A DNA stretch of 7,935 nucleotides from an uncultured Eubacteriales bacterium (lineage in GTDB: Bacteria > Bacillota > Clostridia > UMGS1810). A program made the position numbers and the translations under genes. The stretch is from contig USKN01000085.1 in the NCBI GenBank assembly GCA_900555295.1, positions 1 through 7,935 of the forward strand, read 5' to 3'. The first letter of the stretch is position 1; every line of letters begins with the position of its first letter. Positions 1 through 5,231 of the stretch are shown piece after piece. A model generated the notes under the pieces. That model did not search any database. It saw only the letters and a list, made by a program, of their open reading frames with translations, and had not been told where the DNA came from.

Positions 1-37
1 TTATACTATCATTTTGGAGCCTAATTTGGAGTTTACA

Positions 38-61
38 CAAAATGAGGGATTCCCCCTTTTG
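38..61 (-). terminator. Possible weak terminator after the phosphatase gene
   Basis: Just past the phosphatase stop codon (63-65) there is an imperfect inverted repeat. CAAAA (38-42) faces TTTTG (57-61), and inside it GAGG faces C-rich sequence with two mismatches and a four-base loop. Read on the minus strand, the G-rich arm precedes the C-rich arm and the hairpin ends in TTTT, the layout of a short intrinsic terminator. The stem is short and interrupted, so this is a tentative call. Bases 1-37 show nothing else that I can identify. Confidence 0.3.
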
Positions 62-62
62 A

Positions 63-521
63 TTATTTCGGTAAATACCCCAATCGTTTCAGTATGCCGT
101 TGCAGCCGCAAAGAATATCATCATACGTTTTATCAAAATTATGTGTATACCACGGGTCGGCAATATCGCCGCCGTTTGCAAAATCAAGCAGTTTATAAAC
201 TTTATTGTCGGGATCATTGCCAAAAATATAAAGCATATCGTTTATGTTGTTTTGTTCCATGCCTATTATAAGGTCATATTTGTTATAATCGTCGCGTTTA
301 AGCTGAACGGCATATTTACCATCGGTTGAAATATTAAATTCGGCAAGCTTGTTCTTTGTGCCTTTATGAACCGCACAGCCAACAGCCTCGTCGCTTGTTG
401 CAGCCGACCGGATTAAAAAATCTTTTTCAATACCGCGCCTTTTTACCATATCTTTTAATACAAATTCAGCCATTGGCGAACGGCATATATTTCCAAGACA
501 TACAAAAAGAATTTTTGTCAT
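63..521 (-). CDS. Low-molecular-weight protein tyrosine phosphatase
   Basis: A 152-residue cytoplasmic phosphatase of the LMW-PTP/arsenate reductase fold, which removes phosphate from phosphotyrosine (some bacterial members act on phosphoarginine). The N-terminus carries the P-loop CLGNICRS: nucleophile Cys8, a second Cys13, and Arg14, fitting C-x5-R. The general-acid motif Asp122-Pro123 followed by Trp-Tyr lies near the C-terminus, as expected. Length matches the family (about 150). The frame is open back to 572, but the Met at 521 is chosen because the P-loop strand begins immediately after it and GGAGG lies 8 bases upstream. The gene starts only 4 bases after the DUF1836 stop, so the two are almost certainly one transcript. 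The substrate cannot be told from sequence. A kinase partner (BY-kinase or McsB type) is not in this window. The family call is secure; tyrosine versus arginine specificity is open. Confidence 0.93.
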   Translation of the reverse strand: MTKILFVCLGNICRSPMAEFVLKDMVKRRGIEKDFLIRSAATSDEAVGCAVHKGTKNKLAEFNISTDGKYAVQLKRDDYNKYDLIIGMEQNNINDMLYIFGNDPDNKVYKLLDFANGGDIADPWYTHNFDKTYDDILCGCNGILKRLGYLPK

Positions 522-525
522 ATTG

Positions 526-1119
526 TTATCCTCCGATTTGGTTTTGTTGTTTTGTTTCACTTGTATATTCAAGCGAGAGTAATTTATCGTTTATAATTTT
601 TGTTAAGCTTGTTTTAATTGCAATTTGCATTATTAAATCCGATACCGATTGCGGATTTGTTTTTGCGTCTTCTTCTGCGGATTTTACAACCGACGCAAGT
701 TCTTTTCGTACATATTCAAATGTTTTAAGCTGATTTAAAACGTACGAATTATAAGTGTTTTTAACCTCATTTTCCTGCAATCCTACAGGTATAATTTTTT
801 GTATTTCCGCCATACTCATTGTTTGCTTTAATGTGCATATAATTATAAGGTATGCAATGTGGGTTTTTGAATATTTCTTTTTTACGGGAGCCGGCATTAT
901 TTTTAATTTAACGTAATTATTAATCATTGACGGCGTTATGCTTATTTTGTCGGCATCTGTCAAACTAAACACCGAAATGTATTTTTTTATAAGAATAATT
1001 ACCTGGTCCATATATAAATCCAGTATCGGGAGTTCGTCCCACACAGGGAGTTTACATTGGGGGAGTTTATCGTTAATTTTAGATATCTGTTTGGTTAAGT
1101 TGCTTAATTCGTAATTCAT
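526..1119 (-). CDS. DUF1836 family protein, putative DNA-binding regulator
   Basis: A 197-residue protein recognised as DUF1836, a family of uncharacterised Firmicutes proteins. The family signature is clear: LPVWDELPILDLYMDQV at residues 24-40, then ITPSMINNYVKLKIMPAPVKKKYS at 61-84, then a helix (about 86-98) rich in Ile and Leu. The middle segment reads like a MerR-type helix-turn-helix, with a helix ending in NYxK followed by a Pro-containing wing and a Lys-rich stretch. DNA binding is therefore a reasonable inference, but I know of no demonstrated function. The C-terminal half (about 115-185) is predicted helical and lacks a recognisable ligand or catalytic motif. The ATG at 1119 follows AAAGGCGG, a slightly off-consensus ribosome binding site. 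The gene lies 84 bases after the pnp stop, behind a strong hairpin, and 4 bases before the phosphatase. No promoter of its own is visible. Confidence 0.85.
   Translation of the reverse strand: MNYELSNLTKQISKINDKLPQCKLPVWDELPILDLYMDQVIILIKKYISVFSLTDADKISITPSMINNYVKLKIMPAPVKKKYSKTHIAYLIIICTLKQTMSMAEIQKIIPVGLQENEVKNTYNSYVLNQLKTFEYVRKELASVVKSAEEDAKTNPQSVSDLIMQIAIKTSLTKIINDKLLSLEYTSETKQQNQIGG
530..534 (-). promoter_or_regulatory. Ribosome binding site deciding the phosphatase start
   Basis: GGAGG on the minus strand, 8 bases before the ATG at 521. It lies inside the last codons of the DUF1836 gene, which suggests translational coupling. It argues against the longer reading from the ATG at 572, whose extra 17 residues are hydrophilic and lie before the conserved first strand of the fold. 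Confidence 0.8.
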
Positions 1120-1149
1120 AATTAACCGCCTTTTAAATACGAGTTTTTA

Positions 1150-1190
1150 AAAACCGTGCCGTCGGTTTTTTTATGCGACAACACGGTTTT
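1150..1190 (-). terminator. 15-bp hairpin after pnp, likely (partial) intrinsic terminator
   Basis: On the minus strand, AAAACCGUGUUGUCG (1190-1176) pairs along all 15 positions with CGACGGCACGGUUUU (1164-1150). The only departures from Watson-Crick pairing are two adjacent U-G wobbles, and the loop is 11 nt. The 3' arm ends in UUUU plus one more U, so the U tract is short and mostly inside the stem. It sits about 15 bases after the pnp stop. Only 30 bases separate it from the DUF1836 start, leaving little room for a new promoter, so it may act as a leaky terminator or an mRNA 3'-end stabiliser rather than a full stop. Confidence 0.7.
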
Positions 1191-1203
1191 AAATTGTATT
1201 ATT

Positions 1204-3303
1204 TTATTTGTCTTCTTTTGGAAGTGCGTCTTTTCTTGAAAGATTGTATCTGCCTTGTCTGTCAATTTCGGTAAGTTTAACCATAATTTCATCACCGATA
1301 TGAACAACGTCTTCAACTTTATTTACACGCTTGTTGTCAAGTTTTGAAATGTGCACAAGACCTTCACGTCCGGGCATAAATTCAACAAATGCGCCTATTT
1401 CTATAATGTTTTTAACCGTTCCGAGGTAAATTTTGCCAACCTCGGGTTCTGCAACTATACCTTCAATTGTTGCAACGGCACGTTTTGCACCGTCAGCGTC
1501 GTTTGTAACAATAAATACAGAGCCGTCATCTTCAATATCAATTTTAACGCCTGTATCTGCAATAATTTTTTGAATAACTTTACCGCCTGTACCAATAACA
1601 TCTTTAATTTTATCGGGGTTAATTTTAAGTGTAATAATTTTGGGCGCATACGGCGAAAGTTCTGCACGCGGTTCGGGTATTGCTTTGAGCATTACCTCAT
1701 CGAGTATATAGTATCTTGCGTCACGTGTTTTTGTGAGTGCACTTTTAATTATGTCATAGGTAAGACCGTCTATTTTTAAGTCCATTTGAATTGCGGTAAT
1801 ACCTTTTTTTGTTCCGGCAACTTTAAAGTCCATATCACCGTAAAAGTCCTCAACACCTTGTATATCAACCATTGTAAGAAAGTCGTCGTCTTTGGTTATA
1901 AGTCCGCATGAAATACCGGCTACAGGTGCCTTAATAGGTACACCGGCGTCCATAAGTGCAAGTGTACTTCCGCATACCGACCCCTGTGATGTTGAACCGT
2001 TTGAAGAAAGCACTTCCGAAACAAGTCTTATTGTATACGGGAATTCGTCTACACTTGGTATAACAGGCTCGAGCGCTCTTTCAGCCAATGCACCGTGACC
2101 AACTTCGCGGCGTCCCGGACCTCTTGAGGGTTTTGTTTCACCAACGGAGTATGACGGGAAGTTATAGTGGTGAATATATCTTTTTGATGTTGTTTCATCA
2201 ATGCCGTCTATTGTTTGCGCTTCACTTGTTGCGCCGAGTGTTGCAATTGTAAGTACTTGTGTTTGTCCTCTTGTAAAAAGACCCGACCCGTGAACACGCG
2301 GTATAATACCTACTTTAGATGCAAGCGGTCTTATTTCGTCTATCTTACGTCCGTCAACACGTTTATGGTCTTCAATAAGCCATTTGCGTACAATTTCTTT
2401 TTGTATTTTATAGTATACTTCCTCAAGCTCGGTGTCGCGTCCTTCAAGAAGTTCGGGGAATTTTTCGTTTAATTCGTCCGTAAGTTCTTTCATTCTGTCA
2501 TCACGTATTCTTTTATCATCGGTGTCTATTGCATAGCAAATTTTGTCGTATGCATAATCATATACTGTGTCAAAAAGTTCGTGATCAACTTCGTGAGCCT
2601 GGTAGGGGGCTTTTTCTTTTCCTACTTCTGCCACAATTGTATCTATAAATTCACATATTTTTTTAATTTCTTGGTGAGCAAATACTATAGCGTCAAACAT
2701 AGTGTCTTCCGGTACTTCTTTTGCTCCTGCCTCAATCATAACAACTTTTTGTTTTGTACCTGCAACGGTAAGCGCCATAAGGCTCTTTTCACGTTGTTCC
2801 AAAGTAGGGTTAATTACAAATTCGCCGTCAACCAGTCCAACCTGTACGGCGCCTATAGGTCCTGCAAAAGGCATTTCCGAAATAGATATTGCAATTGACG
2901 CACCGTTCATTGCTACAATTTCGGGTGCATTATCGATATCTGTTGAAAGAACCGTTGCAACCAAGCCAACATCGTTTCTGTAATCTTTGGGGAACAGAGG
3001 TCTTATAGGTCTGTCGATTACACGGCTTGTAAGAATTGCGTGGTCGCTGGGTTTACCCTCACGTTTTAAAAATCCGCCGGGAATTTTACCTGCGGCATAC
3101 ATTTTTTCTTCATAATCAACGCTTAACGGGAAAAAGTCAACTCCATCTCTCGGCTTTGGAGATGCGGTAGCGGTTGCAAGAACGGTTGTATCGCCGTATT
3201 TTATAAGTGCGCTTCCGCTTGCAAGCTGTGCAACTTCTCCTGTTTCAACAACAAAATCTCTGCCTGCAATTGTTGTTTTAAAAACTTTTTTTGTGTTTTC
3301 CAT
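1204..3303 (-). CDS. pnp: Polynucleotide phosphorylase (PNPase)
   Basis: A 699-residue cytoplasmic 3'-to-5' exoribonuclease that degrades RNA with inorganic phosphate, releasing nucleoside diphosphates, and can also add tails. All domains are present in order: first RNase PH-like domain (about 10-145, with FLKREGKP at 78-85), all-helical linker (about 235-315), second, catalytic RNase PH domain (about 320-545), KH domain (about 553-615, GxxG at 571-574) and S1 domain (about 621-690). The phosphate-binding serine segment SSNGSTS (433-439) and the catalytic aspartates Asp486 and Asp492 in EDFYGDMDFK are intact and fall at the same numbers as in E. coli. Length is normal. The ATG at 3303 follows AAGGAGG (3313-3319) at 9 bases. 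It lies downstream of rpsO, the order common across bacteria. A long hairpin just upstream of the ribosome binding site suggests control at the mRNA level. Confidence 0.99.
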   Translation of the reverse strand: MENTKKVFKTTIAGRDFVVETGEVAQLASGSALIKYGDTTVLATATASPKPRDGVDFFPLSVDYEEKMYAAGKIPGGFLKREGKPSDHAILTSRVIDRPIRPLFPKDYRNDVGLVATVLSTDIDNAPEIVAMNGASIAISISEMPFAGPIGAVQVGLVDGEFVINPTLEQREKSLMALTVAGTKQKVVMIEAGAKEVPEDTMFDAIVFAHQEIKKICEFIDTIVAEVGKEKAPYQAHEVDHELFDTVYDYAYDKICYAIDTDDKRIRDDRMKELTDELNEKFPELLEGRDTELEEVYYKIQKEIVRKWLIEDHKRVDGRKIDEIRPLASKVGIIPRVHGSGLFTRGQTQVLTIATLGATSEAQTIDGIDETTSKRYIHHYNFPSYSVGETKPSRGPGRREVGHGALAERALEPVIPSVDEFPYTIRLVSEVLSSNGSTSQGSVCGSTLALMDAGVPIKAPVAGISCGLITKDDDFLTMVDIQGVEDFYGDMDFKVAGTKKGITAIQMDLKIDGLTYDIIKSALTKTRDARYYILDEVMLKAIPEPRAELSPYAPKIITLKINPDKIKDVIGTGGKVIQKIIADTGVKIDIEDDGSVFIVTNDADGAKRAVATIEGIVAEPEVGKIYLGTVKNIIEIGAFVEFMPGREGLVHISKLDNKRVNKVEDVVHIGDEIMVKLTEIDRQGRYNLSRKDALPKEDK

Positions 3304-3325
3304 TAAAAATTTCCTCCTTATAAAT

Positions 3326-3434
3326 TTACAGGAAATTTTTTACCAGCTTTAGCACTTAAATATGCCTTTTATTGCCGTATGTTAATAAAGAGCATATCTA
3401 ACTGCTAATTCCGATACAAAAATTTATCCTGTAA
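3326..3434 (-). promoter_or_regulatory. Long imperfect hairpin in the pnp leader
   Basis: Folding the minus-strand RNA by eye gives one extended hairpin of about 43 pairs. From the outside in: UUACAGG with CCUGUAA (3428-3434/3326-3332); a 2-base bulge; AAAUUUUU with AAAAAUUU; a 1-base bulge; UAUCGG with CUGGUA (two G-U wobbles); a 2x2 loop; UUAGCA with UGCUAA; a 3x3 loop; a 16-position stem (3384-3399 with 3358-3373) with two wobbles and one mismatch; and a 10-base apical loop (3374-3383). It ends 6 bases before the pnp Shine-Dalgarno site. In E. coli a comparable leader stem is cut by RNase III and lets PNPase repress its own synthesis. That this one does the same is inference from position and shape. 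Confidence 0.72.
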
Positions 3435-3458
3435 TTTTTGTTTATTATTTGCTTGTTG

Positions 3459-3478
3459 TTTGTATATTAATATACAAA
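3459..3478. repeat. Perfect 20-bp palindrome between rpsO and pnp
   Basis: The two 10-base halves tttgtatatt and aatatacaaa are exact reverse complements with no spacer. As RNA it would fold as an 8-bp stem with a UUAA loop, two bases after the rpsO 3' hairpin. As DNA it could be a dimer-binding operator. Neither role is shown by the sequence alone. The composition is very AT-rich, but a perfect 20-base palindrome is still unlikely by chance in so short a region. Confidence 0.55.
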
Positions 3479-3480
3479 GC

Positions 3481-3529
3481 AGGCAAAGGAGAGTATATTA
3501 TAAAATATATAAAAATAACTCCTTTGCCT
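3481..3529 (-). terminator. rpsO 3' hairpin without a U tract
   Basis: Eleven contiguous pairs join 3519-3529 (minus strand AGGCAAAGGAG) with 3481-3491 (CTCCTTTGCCT), closing a 27-base AU-rich loop. It starts 10 bases after the rpsO stop. The sequence after it on the minus strand is GCTTTGTATA, not a run of U, so it lacks the usual intrinsic terminator tail. It may attenuate transcription, protect the rpsO 3' end or mark an mRNA processing site, which would let pnp be read from the rpsO promoter. Confidence 0.55.
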
Positions 3530-3539
3530 ACAAACTAAA

Positions 3540-3803
3540 CTACTTTCTGATGTTAAGTCTTGCTATGATTGAACGGTATCTTTCAATGTCGATTTTAGCA
3601 AGATACTGCAATAAACCTCTTCTTTTACCAACCATTTTAAGAAGACCTCTTCTTGAGTGATGGTCTTTCATATTGGATTTAAGGTGTTCTGTGAGGTGAT
3701 TGATGCGATATGTGAGAATAGCAATTTGCACCTCGGGCGAACCTGTATCGCCTTCGTGAGTTTTGTACTCGTTAATAATAGCTTGTTTTGTTTCTTTTAA
3801 CAT
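3540..3803 (-). CDS. rpsO: 30S ribosomal protein S15
   Basis: An 87-residue primary binding protein of the 30S subunit, which recognises the three-way junction of helices 20-22 in 16S rRNA. The sequence is a complete S15. TGSPEVQIAIL is at 20-30. The RNA-contacting stretch HLKSNMKDHHSRRGL (40-54) contains the conserved Asp47-His48-His49-Ser50, followed by KRRGLLQYL (60-68). The family is usually 88-89 residues. The ATG at 3803 follows AAAGGAGG (3812-3819) with 8 bases spacing, and the stop is TAG. It is the first gene of the rpsO-pnp block, with a near-consensus promoter about 110 bases upstream. S15 represses its own mRNA in several bacteria, and the foldable leader here is compatible with that. 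Confidence 0.98.
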   Translation of the reverse strand: MLKETKQAIINEYKTHEGDTGSPEVQIAILTYRINHLTEHLKSNMKDHHSRRGLLKMVGKRRGLLQYLAKIDIERYRSIIARLNIRK

Positions 3804-3907
3804 TTTTGTTTCCTCCTTTAAAATTTAGTATACGCATTTTGCGTTACTTACCGCCGCATTACAAAGACAGGGACGGAGACTCCGTAACCTTTGCAACAGG
3901 CTCAACA
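3804..3907 (-). promoter_or_regulatory. Structured rpsO leader, candidate S15 autoregulatory RNA
   Basis: The predicted 5' UTR of about 104 nt folds by eye into a stem of UUGCAAAG (3896-3889) with CUUUGUAA (3866-3859), 8 pairs including a G-U beside a C-G. Inside it is a smaller hairpin, ACGGA/UCCGU with a 3-base loop (3873-3885). A second hairpin, ACGCA/UGCGU, lies at 3832-3844. GUUAC (3888-3884) could alternatively pair with GUAAC (3847-3843), which would open the inner hairpin. S15 leaders in other bacteria use diverse folds with adjacent G-U/G-C pairs. Assignment to that role is inference. Confidence 0.45.
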
Positions 3908-3913
3908 TAACAA

Positions 3914-3942
3914 ATTATACCATACTTTTTTTATCTTGTAAA
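3914..3942 (-). promoter_or_regulatory. Sigma-A promoter for rpsO-pnp
   Basis: On the minus strand: -35 TTTACA (3937-3942), a 17-base spacer, and -10 TATAAT (3914-3919), with TG one base upstream of the -10 (extended form). The predicted start of transcription is near 3907. This is the best promoter in the window and suits a highly expressed ribosomal gene. It lies in the 205-base gap between ddl and rpsO. That gap contains no convincing terminator for ddl, so some read-through from ddl is possible. Confidence 0.88.
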
Positions 3943-4008
3943 GAGTTTTTTTTGCATTTGTGTAATTTGATTAATTTAATATGCTTTTATTGCAAATTAA
4001 GTGACATT

Positions 4009-5205
4009 TTACATTTTGCTTCCTTTGGTTCCGCCCAATTTAATTCCCTCAAGTACATTTGATTTAAATGTAAATGTAAGCTCGCTTTGACGGCGAAAAC
4101 GTTTAAACGCAAGATTAATTATATTATCGAGAAGTTTTGAGTAGGGCATACCTATAGGTTCCCACAAATAGAACGATAAAGAACCCGGGATTGTGTTTAC
4201 TTCATTAAGATATATCTTGTTATCGTCTTGGTCAATCATAAAGTCAATTCGTATTACGCCGTTTGCCGAAAGACATTTAAATGCTTTTACAGCCATTTTG
4301 CGTATTTCGTCTCTTGTGTCATCGGATATATCGGCAGGTATTTTACGGCTTAAACTTGCCATACCTGCATTGTCGGAGGATTTCACCTTTGATTTTGAGC
4401 CGTTTAAATACTTTTCGTTAAAAGATAAAATCTCGTCGCTTGATATCGGCTGTTCACATTCCGACGCCATTGCGTCAATACTGTCGCCCATAACCGAGCA
4501 ATTGATTTCTTTTAAATTTACAATAGCTTTTTCTGCAAGTACGGTATCGGCAAATTTAAATGCCGTATCGAGTGCCGCGCGCAGTTCGGCATTATTTGAC
4601 GCTTTTGAAATACCAATGCTCGAACCCAAGTTGACGGGCTTTATAATTACGGGGTATGAAATTTTTTGCTCAATTAATTTAATTGAGTTTTCACAGTCGT
4701 TAAAATAATCGTGCGACAGACAGCGTACACAGTCAAGAACGGGTATATTATTATCTTTAAACAGAGTTTTCATAACATATTTATCCATCCCCACCGCAGA
4801 TGAAGTAACATCACAGCCGACATACGGTACTCCAAGCATAGAAATAAATCCCTGAAGTGTTCCGTCTTCAACATTTGTGCCGTGTACAACGGGCAAAATC
4901 ACATCTATGGAGCACACCGTTTTCTTTTCAAACATTTTGGGACAGAGTTTAACAATATTTGCCTTGCCTTTTTCGCGTACAAATGTAACTTGAGTGCTTT
5001 CGCCCAAAAGTTTTGTAATGTTGGTGTAGCTTTCTATTTTTCCTATATTTTCGCCGATGTAAAACTCATTATCTTTTGTTATATATACGGGTATAACATC
5101 ATATTTTGTTCTGTCAAGATAGTTTATTGCCTGAATAGCTGATATTATCGATATATCGTGTTCGGTACTTTTTCCGCCGAACATTACGGCAACTTTAATT
5201 TTCAT
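4009..5205 (-). CDS. ddl: D-alanine--D-alanine ligase
   Basis: A 398-residue cytoplasmic ATP-grasp enzyme that joins two D-alanines for the peptidoglycan stem peptide. The family landmarks are present: N-terminal GGKSTEHDIS (10-19, substrate-binding Glu15), HGTNVEDGTLQG (108-119), IIKPVNLGSSIGIS (187-200, ATP-binding Lys189), RIDFM (319-323) and the metal-binding NEVNTIPG (334-341). It is longer than E. coli Ddl (306) and the roughly 350-residue Gram-positive enzymes, through inserted loops and a basic 27-residue tail (372-398). The omega-loop region reads SFNEKYLNGSKS (261-272) instead of the usual FYDY-type sequence, so a second substrate other than D-Ala cannot be excluded from sequence. 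The ATG at 5205 follows an imperfect GAGAGG site at 9 bases. It lies 26 bases after the Mur ligase stop and is probably the last gene of that operon. Confidence 0.93.
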   Translation of the reverse strand: MKIKVAVMFGGKSTEHDISIISAIQAINYLDRTKYDVIPVYITKDNEFYIGENIGKIESYTNITKLLGESTQVTFVREKGKANIVKLCPKMFEKKTVCSIDVILPVVHGTNVEDGTLQGFISMLGVPYVGCDVTSSAVGMDKYVMKTLFKDNNIPVLDCVRCLSHDYFNDCENSIKLIEQKISYPVIIKPVNLGSSIGISKASNNAELRAALDTAFKFADTVLAEKAIVNLKEINCSVMGDSIDAMASECEQPISSDEILSFNEKYLNGSKSKVKSSDNAGMASLSRKIPADISDDTRDEIRKMAVKAFKCLSANGVIRIDFMIDQDDNKIYLNEVNTIPGSLSFYLWEPIGMPYSKLLDNIINLAFKRFRRQSELTFTFKSNVLEGIKLGGTKGSKM

Positions 5206-5231
5206 AAATAATAACCTCTCTTTTTAATAAT

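Noticed and set aside
14..329. Rightward open frames opposite the phosphatase gene
   Set aside because: Their composition (Cys, Tyr, Arg rich) is that of a reverse-strand shadow, and they have no ribosome binding site.
522..572. Longer phosphatase start at the ATG at 572 (17 extra residues)
   Set aside because: The extension overlaps the DUF1836 coding end, is hydrophilic and not part of the fold, while the ATG at 521 has GGAGG at ideal spacing and begins the conserved first strand.
1122..1316. Leftward open frame of 64 codons overlapping the pnp 3' end and the spacer
   Set aside because: It lies out of frame within the PNPase S1 domain and the terminator hairpin, with no family resemblance.
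2581..2983. Rightward open frames of about 100 codons opposite pnp
   Set aside because: They are complementary-strand shadows of the conserved PNPase coding sequence, with no plausible start signals.
3497..3502. TATAAT on the minus strand as a separate pnp promoter
   Set aside because: It lies in the loop of the rpsO 3' hairpin, and at 16-18 bases upstream the sequence (AAAGGA and neighbours) does not resemble a -35 box.
3963..3999. Inverted repeat TAATTTG/CAAATTA after ddl as a terminator
   Set aside because: Only seven AT-rich pairs with a 23-base loop and no U tract follow on the minus strand, and such repeats are expected by chance in this composition.
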